NCBI RefSeq assembly: GCF_051348905.1
Contig: NC_135232.1
Location: 845,780,514 to 845,844,513 of the forward strand
Source: Ranitomeya variabilis
Lineage: Eukaryota; Chordata; Amphibia; Anura; Dendrobatidae
Length of the DNA: 64,000 bases
Reading direction: 5' to 3'
Shown: in pieces, positions 46,219 to 58,735 of the stretch
How positions within the stretch are numbered: the stretch's first letter is position 1
How the letters are laid out: each line of letters begins with the position of its first letter
The notes under the pieces: generated by a model
Told to the model about the DNA's origin: nothing
Seen by the model: only the letters and a program-made list of their open reading frames with translations
The model's database searches: none
Program-made: the position numbers and the translations under genes

Positions 46219-46291
46219 GCCTGGGTAGCTCAGTCGGTAGAGCATCAGACTTTTAATCTGAGGGTCCAGGGTTCAAGTCCCTGTACAGGCG
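46219..46291 (+). tRNA. TRNAK-UUU: tRNA-Lys(TTT) copy 49, T67A
   Basis: G6-A67 mismatch. The spacer before it has two private changes (TCTAGTTTTCTATG near 45848). Confidence 0.85.
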
Positions 46292-46904
46292 TCTTTTAAA
46301 TTTCATCCTATCACTTTGTTTAAATTTCAGCTTGTGCTTTAAGTTAAGTTACATGCTTAGTTCACTCATTTGTTATTAAAAAATAAAAATGTTGCTTTTC
46401 TTCTAGATAGGAAAAGATACATTTGAATATGTCCAAACTGAATGCACGATGCTTTGCTTGATTTTGGCATTGTACAGTGATATTAAGCAGGAACATATGT
46501 TTCCCATAAAAAGCAAGCAGAACCAAAGTGAGTTCTACTTTTCTCTGTAGCACATGTGGCATCAACATTATGAAAGACAATAAACATCAGTACTGAGCTG
46601 TACGTATGTGAATTCAGCTTTGGAGAAAGCTAAATCAATTGCTTGATGTTGCAGCTCCACCTGCTTATAACTGCACAAGTCTGATAGCTTTTCACTGGGC
46701 TGAGTGCTCAACACTGCTCTTTCCCATTTTCCTATGCATAGAGTTAAAAAAGAGATGTAACCTGACACCTCATTGTGCTGGCAGACAGTGTTGACTTTGA
46801 TTTTGAGTTTGCACAGTGACATAAAGAAAGCAGCATATCTTAGGGTACAGATCGATGAATAGGAAGAGAATCTTAAAAAATGTACAAACTTTTTTCTGGA
46901 GAGG

Positions 46905-46977
46905 ACCTGGGTAGCTCAGTCGGTAGAGCATCAGACTTTTAATCTGAGGGTCCAGGGTTCAAGTCCCTGTTCAGGCG
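46905..46977 (+). tRNA. TRNAK-UUU: tRNA-Lys(TTT) copy 50, G1A
   Basis: Counterpart of copy 46; followed by the second shortened spacer. Confidence 0.83.
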
Positions 46978-47156
46978 TCTTTTAAATTTCATCCTATCAC
47001 TTTGTTTAAATTTCAGCTTGTGCTTTAAGTTAAGTTACATGCTTAGTTCACTCATTTGTTATTAAAAAATAAAAATGTTGCTTTTCTTCTAGATAGGAAA
47101 AGATACATTTGAATATGTCCAAACTGAATGCACGATGCTTTGCTTGATTTTGGCAT

Positions 47157-47180
47157 TGTACATATGCTGGCTGGCAGACA
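47157..47180 (+). other. Deletion junction in spacer, copy 2 of 3
   Basis: Same junction sequence as at 44708-44731. Confidence 0.9.
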
Positions 47181-47297
47181 GTGTTGACTTTGATTTTGAG
47201 TTTGCACAGTGACATAAAGAAAGCAGCATATCTTAGGGTACAGATCGATGAATAGGAAGAGAATCTTAAAAAATGTACAAACTTTTTTCTGGAGAGG

Positions 47298-47368
47298 GCC
47301 TGGGTAGCTCAGTCGGTAGCATCAGACTTTTAATCTGAGGGTCCAGGGTTCAAGTCCCTGTTCAGGCA
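47298..47368 (+). tRNA. TRNAK-UUU: tRNA-Lys(TTT) copy 51, 71-nt class with G73A
   Basis: 2,449 bp after copy 47, matching the shortened four-unit period. Confidence 0.7.
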
Positions 47369-47981
47369 TCTTTTAAATTTCATCCTATCACTTTGTTTAA
47401 ATTTCAGCTTGTGCTTTAAGTTAAGTTACATGCTTAGTTCACTCATTTGTTATTAAAAAATAAAAATGTTGCTTTTCTTCTAGATAGGAAAAGATACATT
47501 TGAATATGTCCAAACTGAATGCACGATGCTTTGCTTGATTTTGGCATTGTACAGTGATATTAAGCAGGAACATATGTTTCCCATAAAAAGCAAGCAGAAC
47601 CAAAGTGAGTTCTACTTTTCTCTGTAGCACATGTGGCATCAACATTATGAAAGACAATAAACATCAGTACTGAGCTGTACGTATGTGAATTCAGCTTTGG
47701 AGAAAGCTAAATCAATTGCTTGATGTTGCAGCTCCACCTGCTTGTAACTGCACAAGTCTGATAGCTTTTCACTGGGCTGAGTGCTCAACACTGCTCTTTC
47801 CCATTTTCCTATGCATAGAGTTAAAAAAGAGATGTAACCTGACACCTCATTGTGCTGGCAGACAGTGTTGACTTTGATTTTGAGTTTGCACAGTGACATA
47901 AAGAAAGCAGCATATCTTAGGGTACAGATCGATGAATAGGAAGAGAATCTTAAAAAATGTACAAACTTTTTTATGGAGAGG

Positions 47982-48054
47982 GCCTGGGTAGCTCAGTCGG
48001 TAGAGCATCAGACTTTTAATCTGAGGGTCCAGGGTTCAAGTCCCTGTTCAGGCA
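47982..48054 (+). tRNA. TRNAK-UUU: tRNA-Lys(TTT) copy 52, G73A
   Basis: A73 with TTTTTATGG flank. Confidence 0.88.
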
Positions 48055-48667
48055 TCTTTTAAATTTCATCCTATCACTTTGTTTAAATTTCAGCTTGTGC
48101 TTTAAGTTAAGTTACATGCTTAGTTCACTCATTTGTTATTAAAAAATAAAAATGTTGCTTTTCTTCTAGATAGGAAAAGATACATTTGAATATGTCCAAA
48201 CTGAATGCACGATGCTTTGCTTGATTTTGGCATTGTACAGTGATATTAAGCAGGAACATATGTTTCCCATAAAAAGCAAGCAGAACCAAAGTGAGTTCTA
48301 CTTTTCTCTGTAGCACATGTGGCATCAACATTATGAAAGACAATAAACATCAGTACTGAGCTGTACATATGTGAATTCAGCTTTGGAGAAAGCTAAATCA
48401 ATTGCTTGATGTTGCAGCTCCACCTGCTTATAACTGCACAAGTCTGATAGCTTTTCACTGGGCTGAGTGCTCAACACTGCTCTTTCCCATTTTCCTATGC
48501 ATAGAGTTAAAAAAGAGATGTAACCTGACACCTCATTGTGCTGGCAGACAGTGTTGACTTTGATTTTGAGTTTGCACAGTGACATAATGAAAGCAGCATA
48601 TCTTAGGGTACAGATCGATGAATAGGAAGAGAATCTTAAAAAATGTACAAACTTTTTTCTGGAGAGG

Positions 48668-48740
48668 GCCTGGGTAGCTCAGTCGGTAGAGCATCAGACT
48701 TTTAATCTGAGGGTCCAGGGTTCAAGTCCCTGTTCAGGCG
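48668..48740 (+). tRNA. TRNAK-UUU: tRNA-Lys(TTT) copy 53, consensus
   Basis: Consensus gene, first half of a two-unit block; private CATAATGAAAG in the upstream spacer. Confidence 0.96.
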
Positions 48741-49353
48741 TCTTTTAAATTTCATCCTATCACTTTGTTTAAATTTCAGCTTGTGCTTTAAGTTAAGTTA
48801 CATGCTTAGTTCACTCATTTGTTATTAAAAAATAAAAATGTTGCTTTTCTTCTAGATAGGAAAAGATACATTTGAATATGTCCAAACTGAATGCACGATG
48901 CTTTGCTTGATTTTGGCATTGTACAGTGATATTAAGCAGGAACATATGTTTCCCATAAAAAGCAAGCAGAACCAAAGTGAGTTCTACTTTTCTCTGTAGC
49001 ACATGTGGCATCAACATTATGAAAGACAATAAACATCAGTACTGAGCTGTACGTATGTGAATTCAGCTTTGGAGAAAGCTAAATCAATTGCTTGATGTTG
49101 CAGCTCCACCTGCTTGTAACTGCACAAGTCTGATAGCTTTTCACTGGGCTGAGTGCTCAACACTGCTCTTTCCTATTTTCCTATGCATAGAGTTAAAAAA
49201 GAGATGTAACCTGACACCTCATTGTGCTGGCAGACAGTGTTGACTTTGATTTTGAGTTTGCACAGTGACATAAAGAAAGCAGCATATCTTAGGGTACAGA
49301 TCGATGAATAGGAAGAGAATCTTAAAAAATGTACAAACTTTTTTCTGGAGAGG

Positions 49354-49426
49354 GCCTGGGTAGCTCAGTCGGTAGAGCATCAGACTTTTAATCTGAGGGT
49401 CCAGGGTTCAAGTCCCTGTTCAGGCG
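49354..49426 (+). tRNA. TRNAK-UUU: tRNA-Lys(TTT) copy 54, consensus
   Basis: Consensus gene, second half of the two-unit block. Confidence 0.96.
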
Positions 49427-50039
49427 TCTTTTAAATTTCATCCTATCACTTTGTTTAAATTTCAGCTTGTGCTTTAAGTTAAGTTACATGCTTAGTTCAC
49501 TCATTTGTTATTAAAAAATAAAAATGTTGCTTTTCTTCTAGATAGGAAAAGATACATTTGAATATGTCCAAACTGAATGCACGATGCTTTGCTTGATTTT
49601 GGCATTGTACAGTGATATTAAGCAGGAACATATGTTTCCCATAAAAAGCAAGCAGAACCAAAGTGAGTTCTACTTTTCTATGTAGCACATGTGGCATCAA
49701 CATTATGAAAGACAATAAACATCAGTACTGAGCTGTACGTATGTGAATTCAGCTTTGGAGAAAGCTAAATCAATTGCTTGATGTTGCAGCTCCACCTGCT
49801 TATAACTGCACAAGTCTGATAGCTTTTCACTGGGCTGAGTGCTCAACACTGCTCTTTCCCATTTTCCTATGCATAGAGTTAAAAAAGAGATGTAACCTGA
49901 CACCTCATTGTGCTGGCAGACAGTGTTGACTTTGATTTTGAGTTTGCACAGTGACATAAAGAAAGCAGCATATCTTAGGGTACAGATCGATGAATAGGAA
50001 GAGAATCTTAAAAAATGTACAAACTTTTTTCTGGAGAGG

Positions 50040-50112
50040 GCCTGGGTAGCTCAGTCGGTAGAGCATCAGACTTTTAATCTGAGGGTCCAGGGTTCAAGTC
50101 CCTGTACAGGCG
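50040..50112 (+). tRNA. TRNAK-UUU: tRNA-Lys(TTT) copy 55, T67A
   Basis: Opens the third shortened four-unit block. Confidence 0.85.
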
Positions 50113-50725
50113 TCTTTTAAATTTCATCCTATCACTTTGTTTAAATTTCAGCTTGTGCTTTAAGTTAAGTTACATGCTTAGTTCACTCATTTGTTATTAA
50201 AAAATAAAAATGTTGCTTTTCTTCTAGATAGGAAAAGATACATTTGAATATGTCCAAACTGAATGCACGATGCTTTGCTTGATTTTGGCATTGTACAGTG
50301 ATATTAAGCAGGAACATATGTTTCCCATAAAAAGCAAGCAGAACCAAAGTGAGTTCTACTTTTCTCTGTAGCACATGTGGCATCAACATTATGAAAGACA
50401 ATAAACATCAGTACTGAGCTGTACGTATGTGAATTCAGCTTTGGAGAAAGCTAAATCAATTGCTTGATGTTGCAGCTCCACCTGCTTATAACTGCACAAG
50501 TCTGATAGCTTTTCACTGGGCTGAGTGCTCAACACTGCTCTTTCCCATTTTCCTATGCATAGAGTTAAAAAAGAGATGTAACCTGACACCTCATTGTGCT
50601 GGCAGACAGTGTTGACTTTGATTTTGAGTTTGCACAGTGACATAAAGAAAGCAGCATATCTTAGGGTACAGATCGATGAATAGGAAGAGAATCTTAAAAA
50701 ATGTACAAACTTTTTTCTGGAGAGG

Positions 50726-50798
50726 ACCTGGGTAGCTCAGTCGGTAGAGCATCAGACTTTTAATCTGAGGGTCCAGGGTTCAAGTCCCTGTTCAGGCG
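50726..50798 (+). tRNA. TRNAK-UUU: tRNA-Lys(TTT) copy 56, G1A
   Basis: A1-C72 mismatch; followed by the third shortened spacer. Confidence 0.83.
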
Positions 50799-50977
50799 TC
50801 TTTTAAATTTCATCCTATCACTTTGTTTAAATTTCAGCTTGTGCTTTAAGTTAAGTTACATGCTTAGTTCACTCATTTGTTATTAAAAAATAAAAATGTT
50901 GCTTTTCTTCTAGATAGGAAAAGATACATTTGAATATGTCCAAACTGAATGCACGATGCTTTGCTTGATTTTGGCAT

Positions 50978-51001
50978 TGTACATATGCTGGCTGGCAGAC
51001 A
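50978..51001 (+). other. Deletion junction in spacer, copy 3 of 3
   Basis: Same junction sequence as the two upstream copies. Confidence 0.9.
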
Positions 51002-51118
51002 GTGTTGACTTTGATTTTGAGTTTGCACAGTGACATAAAGAAAGCAGCATATCTTAGGGTACAGATCGATGAATAGGAAGAGAATCTTAAAAAATGTACA
51101 AACTTTTTTCTGGAGAGG

Positions 51119-51189
51119 GCCTGGGTAGCTCAGTCGGTAGCATCAGACTTTTAATCTGAGGGTCCAGGGTTCAAGTCCCTGTTCAGGCA
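51119..51189 (+). tRNA. TRNAK-UUU: tRNA-Lys(TTT) copy 57, 71-nt class with G73A
   Basis: Last 71-nt copy in the window. Confidence 0.7.
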
Positions 51190-51802
51190 TCTTTTAAATT
51201 TCATCCTATCACTTTGTTTAAATTTCAGCTTGTGCTTTAAGTTAAGTTACATGCTTAGTTCACTCATTTGTTATTAAAAAATAAAAATGTTGCTTTTCTT
51301 CTAGATAGGAAAAGATACATTTGAATATGTCCAAACTGAATGCACGATGCTTTGCTTGATTTTGGCATTGTACAGTGATATTAAGCAGGAACATATGTTT
51401 CCCATAAAAAGCAAGCAGAACCAAAGTGAGTTCTACTTTTCTCTGTAGCACATGTGGCATCAACATTATGAAAGACAATAAACATCAGTACTGAGCTGTA
51501 CGTATGTGAATTCAGCTTTGGAGAAAGCTAAATCAATTGCTTGATGTTGCAGCTCCACCTGCTTGTAACTGCACAAGTCTGATAGCTTTTCACTGGGCTG
51601 AGTGCTCAACACTGCTCTTTCCCATTTTCCTATGCATAGAGTTAAAAAAGAGATGTAACCTGACACCTCATTGTGCTGGCAGACAGTGTTGACTTTGATT
51701 TTGAGTTTGCACAGTGACATAAAGAAAGCAGCATATCTTAGGGTACAGATCGATGAATAGGAAGAGAATCTTAAAAAATGTACAAACTTTTTTATGGAGA
51801 GG

Positions 51803-51875
51803 GCCTGGGTAGCTCAGTCGGTAGAGCATCAGACTTTTAATCTGAGGGTCCAGGGTTCAAGTCCCTGTTCAGGCA
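51803..51875 (+). tRNA. TRNAK-UUU: tRNA-Lys(TTT) copy 58, G73A
   Basis: A73 with TTTTTATGG flank; closes the last four-unit block seen. Confidence 0.88.
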
Positions 51876-52488
51876 TCTTTTAAATTTCATCCTATCACTT
51901 TGTTTAAATTTCAGCTTGTGCTTTAAGTTAAGTTACATGCTTAGTTCACTCATTTGTTATTAAAAAATAAAAATGTTGCTTTTCTTCTAGATAGGAAAAG
52001 ATACATTTGAATATGTCCAAACTGAATGCACGATGCTTTGCTTGATTTTGGCATTGTACAGTGATATTAAGCAGGAACATATGTTTCCCATAAAAAGCAA
52101 GCAGAACCAAAGTGAGTTCTACTTTTCTCTGTAGCACATGTGGCATCAACATTATGAAAGACAATAAACATCAGTACTGAGCTGTACATATGTGAATTCA
52201 GCTTTGGAGAAAGCTAAATCAATTGCTTGATGTTGCAGCTCCACCTGCTTATAACTGCACAAGTCTGATAGCTTTTCACTGGGCTGAGTGCTCAACACTG
52301 CTCTTTCCCATTTTCCTATGCATAGAGTTAAAAAAGAGATGTAACCTGACACCTCATTGTGCTGGCAGACAGTGTTGACTTTGATTTTGAGTTTGCACAG
52401 TGACATAAAGAAAGCAGCATATCTTAGGGTACAGATCGATGAATAGGAAGAGAATCTTAAAAAATGTACAAACTTTTTTCTGGAGAGG

Positions 52489-52561
52489 GCCTGGGTAGCT
52501 CAGTCGGTAGAGCATCAGACTTTTAATCTGAGGGTCCAGGGTTCAAGTCCCTGTTCAGGCG
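52489..52561 (+). tRNA. TRNAK-UUU: tRNA-Lys(TTT) copy 59, consensus
   Basis: Consensus gene; first half of a two-unit block. Confidence 0.96.
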
Positions 52562-53174
52562 TCTTTTAAATTTCATCCTATCACTTTGTTTAAATTTCAG
52601 CTTGTGCTTTAAGTTAAGTTACATGCTTAGTTCACTCATTTGTTATTAAAAAATAAAAATGTTGCTTTTCTTCTAGATAGGAAAAGATACATTTGAATAT
52701 GTCCAAACTGAATGCACGATGCTTTGCTTGATTTTGGCATTGTACAGTGATATTAAGCAGGAACATATGTTTCCCATAAAAAGCAAGCAGAACCAAAGTG
52801 AGTTCTACTTTTCTCTGTAGCACATGTGGCATCAACATTATGAAAGACAATAAACATCAGTACTGAGCTGTACGTATGTGAATTCAGCTTTGGAGAAAGC
52901 TAAATCAATTGCTTGATGTTGCAGCTCCACCTGCTTGTAACTGCACAAGTCTGATAGCTTTTCACTGGGCTGAGTGCTCAACACTGCTCTTTCCTATTTT
53001 CCTATGCATAGAGTTAAAAAAGAGATGTAACCTGACACCTCATTGTGCTGGCAGACAGTGTTGACTTTGATTTTGAGTTTGCACAGTGACATAAAGAAAG
53101 CAGCATATCTTAGGGTACAGATCGATGAATAGGAAGAGAATCTTAAAAAATGTACAAACTTTTTTCTGGAGAGG

Positions 53175-53247
53175 GCCTGGGTAGCTCAGTCGGTAGAGCA
53201 TCAGACTTTTAATCTGAGGGTCCAGGGTTCAAGTCCCTGTTCAGGCG
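53175..53247 (+). tRNA. TRNAK-UUU: tRNA-Lys(TTT) copy 60, consensus
   Basis: Consensus gene; second half of a two-unit block. Confidence 0.96.
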
Positions 53248-53860
53248 TCTTTTAAATTTCATCCTATCACTTTGTTTAAATTTCAGCTTGTGCTTTAAGT
53301 TAAGTTACATGCTTAGTTCACTCATTTGTTATTAAAAAATAAAAATGTTGCTTTTCTTCTAGATAGGAAAAGATACATTTGAATATGTCCAAACTGAATG
53401 CACGATGCTTTGCTTGATTTTGGCATTGTACAGTGATATTAAGCAGGAACATATGTTTCCCATAAAAAGCAAGCAGAACCAAAGTGAGTTCTACTTTTCT
53501 CTGTAGCACATGTGGCATCAACATTATGAAAGACAATAAACATCAGTACTGAGCTGTACATATGTGAATTCAGCTTTGGAGAAAGCTAAATCAATTGCTT
53601 GATGTTGCAGCTCCACCTGCTTATAACTGCACAAGTCTGATAGCTTTTCACTGGGCTGAGTGCTCAACACTGCTCTTTCCCATTTTCCTATGCATAGAGT
53701 TAAAAAAGAGATGTAACCTGACACCTCATTGTGCTGGCAGACAGTGTTGACTTTGATTTTGAGTTTGCACAGTGACATAAAGAAAGCAGCATATCTTAGG
53801 GTACAGATCGATGAATAGGAAGAGAATCTTAAAAAATGTACAAACTTTTTTCTGGAGAGG

Positions 53861-53933
53861 GCCTGGGTAGCTCAGTCGGTAGAGCATCAGACTTTTAATC
53901 TGAGGGTCCAGGGTTCAAGTCCCTGTTCAGGCG
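53861..53933 (+). tRNA. TRNAK-UUU: tRNA-Lys(TTT) copy 61, consensus
   Basis: Consensus gene; the two-unit block repeats at once. Confidence 0.96.
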
Positions 53934-54546
53934 TCTTTTAAATTTCATCCTATCACTTTGTTTAAATTTCAGCTTGTGCTTTAAGTTAAGTTACATGCTT
54001 AGTTCACTCATTTGTTATTAAAAAATAAAAATGTTGCTTTTCTTCTAGATAGGAAAAGATACATTTGAATATGTCCAAACTGAATGCACGATGCTTTGCT
54101 TGATTTTGGCATTGTACAGTGATATTAAGCAGGAACATATGTTTCCCATAAAAAGCAAGCAGAACCAAAGTGAGTTCTACTTTTCTCTGTAGCACATGTG
54201 GCATCAACATTATGAAAGACAATAAACATCAGTACTGAGCTGTACGTATGTGAATTCAGCTTTGGAGAAAGCTAAATCAATTGCTTGATGTTGCAGCTCC
54301 ACCTGCTTGTAACTGCACAAGTCTGATAGCTTTTCACTGGGCTGAGTGCTCAACACTGCTCTTTCCTATTTTCCTATGCATAGAGTTAAAAAAGAGATGT
54401 AACCTGACACCTCATTGTGCTGGCAGACAGTGTTGACTTTGATTTTGAGTTTGCACAGTGACATAAAGAAAGCAGCATATCTTAGGGTACAGATCGATGA
54501 ATAGGAAGAGAATCTTAAAAAATGTACAAACTTTTTTCTGGAGAGG

Positions 54547-54619
54547 GCCTGGGTAGCTCAGTCGGTAGAGCATCAGACTTTTAATCTGAGGGTCCAGGGT
54601 TCAAGTCCCTGTTCAGGCG
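54547..54619 (+). tRNA. TRNAK-UUU: tRNA-Lys(TTT) copy 62, consensus
   Basis: Consensus gene; second half. Confidence 0.96.
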
Positions 54620-55232
54620 TCTTTTAAATTTCATCCTATCACTTTGTTTAAATTTCAGCTTGTGCTTTAAGTTAAGTTACATGCTTAGTTCACTCATTTG
54701 TTATTAAAAAATAAAAATGTTGCTTTTCTTCTAGATAGGAAAAGATACATTTGAATATGTCCAAACTGAATGCACGATGCTTTGCTTGATTTTGGCATTG
54801 TACAGTGATATTAAGCAGGAACATATGTTTCCCATAAAAAGCAAGCAGAACCAAAGTGAGTTCTACTTTTCTCTGTAGCACATGTGGCATCAACATTATG
54901 AAAGACAATAAACATCAGTACTGAGCTGTACGTATGTGAATTCAGCTTTGGAGAAAGCTAAATCAATTGCTTGATGTTGCAGCTCCACCTGCTTATAACT
55001 GCACAAGTCTGATAGCTTTTCACTGGGCTGAGTGCTCAACACTGCTCTTTCCCATTTTCCTATGCATAGAGTTAAAAAAGAGATGTAACCTGACACCTCA
55101 TTGTGCTGGCAGACAGTGTTGACTTTGATTTTGAGTTTGCACAGTGACATAAAGAAAGCAGCATATCTTAGGGTACAGATCGATGAATAGGAAGAGAATC
55201 TTAAAAAATGTACAAACTTTTTTCTGGAGAGG

Positions 55233-55305
55233 GCCTGGGTAGCTCAGTCGGTAGAGCATCAGACTTTTAATCTGAGGGTCCAGGGTTCAAGTCCCTGTAC
55301 AGGCG
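55233..55305 (+). tRNA. TRNAK-UUU: tRNA-Lys(TTT) copy 63, T67A
   Basis: Starts like a four-unit block but is followed by a run of G1A units instead. Confidence 0.85.
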
Positions 55306-55918
55306 TCTTTTAAATTTCATCCTATCACTTTGTTTAAATTTCAGCTTGTGCTTTAAGTTAAGTTACATGCTTAGTTCACTCATTTGTTATTAAAAAATAA
55401 AAATGTTGCTTTTCTTCTAGATAGGAAAAGATACATTTGAATATGTCCAAACTGAATGCACGATGCTTTGCTTGATTTTGGCATTGTACAGTGATATTAA
55501 GCAGGAACATATGTTTCCCATAAAAAGCAAGCAGAACCAAAGTGAGTTCTACTTTTCTCTGTAGCACATGTGGCATCAACATTATGAAAGACAATAAACA
55601 TCAGTACTGAGCTGTACGTATGTGAATTCAGCTTTGGAGAAAGCTAAATCAATTGCTTGATGTTGCAGCTCCACCTGCTTATAACTGCACAAGTCTGATA
55701 GCTTTTCACTGGGCTGAGTGCTCAACACTGCTCTTTCCCATTTTCCTATGCATAGAGTTAAAAAAGAGATGTAACCTGACACCTCATTGTGCTGGCAGAC
55801 AGTGTTGACTTTGATTTTGAGTTTGCACAGTGACATAAAGAAAGCAGCATATCTTAGGGTACAGATCGATGAATAGGAAGAGAATCTTAAAAAATGTACA
55901 AACTTTTTTCTGGAGAGG

Positions 55919-55991
55919 ACCTGGGTAGCTCAGTCGGTAGAGCATCAGACTTTTAATCTGAGGGTCCAGGGTTCAAGTCCCTGTTCAGGCG
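55919..55991 (+). tRNA. TRNAK-UUU: tRNA-Lys(TTT) copy 64, G1A
   Basis: First of four consecutive G1A copies; the next spacer is full length. Confidence 0.83.
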
Positions 55992-56604
55992 TCTTTTAAA
56001 TTTCATCCTATCACTTTGTTTAAATTTCAGCTTGTGCTTTAAGTTAAGTTACATGCTTAGTTCACTCATTTGTTATTAAAAAATAAAAATGTTGCTTTTC
56101 TTCTAGATAGGAAAAGATACATTTGAATATGTCCAAACTGAATGCACGATGCTTTGCTTGATTTTGGCATTGTACAGTGATATTAAGCAGGAACATATGT
56201 TTCCCATAAAAAGCAAGCAGAACCAAAGTGAGTTCTACTTTTCTCTGTAGCACATGTGGCATCAACATTATGAAAGACAATAAACATCAGTACTGAGCTG
56301 TACGTATGTGAATTCAGCTTTGGAGAAAGCTAAATCAATTGCTTGATGTTGCAGCTCCACCTGCTTGTAACTGCACAAGTCTGATAGCTTTTCACTGGGC
56401 TGAGTGCTCAACACTGCTCTTTCCTATTTTCCTATGCATAGAGTTAAAAAAGAGATGTAACCGGACACCTCATTGTGCTGGCAGACAGTGTTGACTTTGA
56501 TTTTGAGTTTGCACAGTGACATAAAGAAAGCAGCATATCTTAGGGTACAGATCGATGAATAGGAAGAGAATCTTAAAAAATGTACAAACTTTTTTCTGGA
56601 GAGG

Positions 56605-56677
56605 ACCTGGGTAGCTCAGTCGGTAGAGCATCAGACTTTTAATCTGAGGGTCCAGGGTTCAAGTCCCTGTTCAGGCG
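56605..56677 (+). tRNA. TRNAK-UUU: tRNA-Lys(TTT) copy 65, G1A
   Basis: Upstream spacer has both TCCTATTTTCC and AACCGGACACC. Confidence 0.83.
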
Positions 56678-57290
56678 TCTTTTAAATTTCATCCTATCAC
56701 TTTGTTTAAATTTCAGCTTGTGCTTTAAGTTAAGTTACATGCTTAGTTCACTCATTTGTTATTAAAAAATAAAAATGTTGCTTTTCTTCTAGATAGGAAA
56801 AGATACATTTGAATATGTCCAAACTGAATGCACGATGCTTTGCTTGATTTTGGCATTGTACAGTGATATTAAGCAGGAACATATGTTTCCCATAAAAAGC
56901 AAGCAGAACCAAAGTGAGTTCTACTTTTCTCTGTAGCACATGTGGCATCAACATTATGAAAGACAATAAACATCAGTACTGAGCTGTACGTATGTGAATT
57001 CAGCTTTGGAGAAAGCTAAATCAATTGCTTGATGTTGCAGCTCCACCTGCTTGTAACTGCACAAGTCTGATAGCTTTTCACTGGGTTGAGTGCTCAACAC
57101 TGCTCTTTCCCATTTTCCTATGCATAGAGTTAAAAAAGAGATGTAACCTGACACCTCATTGTGCTGGCAGACAGTGTTGACTTTGATTTTGAGTTTGCAC
57201 AGTGACATAAAGAAAGCAGCATATCTTAGGGTACAGATCGATGAATAGGAAGAGAATCTTAAAAAATGTACAAACTTTTTTCTGGAGAGG

Positions 57291-57363
57291 ACCTGGGTAG
57301 CTCAGTCGGTAGAGCATCAGACTTTTAATCTGAGGGTCCAGGGTTCAAGTCCCTGTTCAGGCG
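57291..57363 (+). tRNA. TRNAK-UUU: tRNA-Lys(TTT) copy 66, G1A
   Basis: Upstream spacer has CTGGGTTGAGTG. Pairs with copy 65 as a new two-unit block. Confidence 0.83.
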
Positions 57364-57976
57364 TCTTTTAAATTTCATCCTATCACTTTGTTTAAATTTC
57401 AGCTTGTGCTTTAAGTTAAGTTACATGCTTAGTTCACTCATTTGTTATTAAAAAATAAAAATGTTGCTTTTCTTCTAGATAGGAAAAGATACATTTGAAT
57501 ATGTCCAAACTGAATGCACGATGCTTTGCTTGATTTTGGCATTGTACAGTGATATTAAGCAGGAACATATGTTTCCCATAAAAAGCAAGCAGAACCAAAG
57601 TGAGTTCTACTTTTCTCTGTAGCACATGTGGCATCAACATTATGAAAGACAATAAACATCAGTACTGAGCTGTACGTATGTGAATTCAGCTTTGGAGAAA
57701 GCTAAATCAATTGCTTGATGTTGCAGCTCCACCTGCTTGTAACTGCACAAGTCTGATAGCTTTTCACTGGGCTGAGTGCTCAACACTGCTCTTTCCTATT
57801 TTCCTATGCATAGAGTTAAAAAAGAGATGTAACCGGACACCTCATTGTGCTGGCAGACAGTGTTGACTTTGATTTTGAGTTTGCACAGTGACATAAAGAA
57901 AGCAGCATATCTTAGGGTACAGATCGATGAATAGGAAGAGAATCTTAAAAAATGTACAAACTTTTTTCTGGAGAGG

Positions 57977-58049
57977 ACCTGGGTAGCTCAGTCGGTAGAG
58001 CATCAGACTTTTAATCTGAGGGTCCAGGGTTCAAGTCCCTGTTCAGGCG
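57977..58049 (+). tRNA. TRNAK-UUU: tRNA-Lys(TTT) copy 67, G1A
   Basis: Repeats the copy-65 spacer type; followed by GTTTGAATTTC, a change shared with copies 70 and 71. Confidence 0.83.
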
Positions 58050-58662
58050 TCTTTTAAATTTCATCCTATCACTTTGTTTGAATTTCAGCTTGTGCTTTAA
58101 GTTAAGTTACATGCTTAGTTCACTCATTTGTTATTAAAAAATAAAAATGTTGCTTTTCTTCTAGATAGGAAAAGATACATTTGAATATGTCCAAACTGAA
58201 TGCACGATGCTTTGCTTGATTTTGGCATTGTACAGTGATATTAAGCAGGAACATATGTTTCCCATAAAAAGCAAGCAGAACCAAAGTGAGTTCTACTTTT
58301 CTCTGTAGCACATGTGGCATCAACATTATGAAAGACAATAAACATCAGTACTGAGCTGTACGTATGTGAATTCAGCTTTGGAGAAAGCTAAATCAATTGC
58401 TTGATGTTGCAGCTCCACCTGCTTGTAACTGCACAAGTCTGATAGCTTTTCACTGGGTTGAGTGCTCAACACTGCTCTTTCCCATTTTCCTATGCATAGA
58501 GTTAAAAAAGAGATGTAACCTGACACCTCATTGTGCTGGCAGACAGTGTTGACTTTGATTTTGAGTTTGCACAGTGACATAAAGAAAGCAGCATATCTTA
58601 GGGTACAGATCGATGAATAGGAAGAGAATCTTAAAAAATGTACAAACTTTTTTCTGGAGAGG

Positions 58663-58735
58663 GCCTGGGTAGCTCAGTCGGTAGAGCATCAGACTTTTAA
58701 TCTGATGGTCCAGGGTTCAAGTCCCTGTTCAGGCG
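58663..58735 (+). tRNA. TRNAK-UUU: tRNA-Lys(TTT) copy 68, G44T
   Basis: T at variable-loop position 44 (CTGATGGTCC); stems unaffected. Confidence 0.9.
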
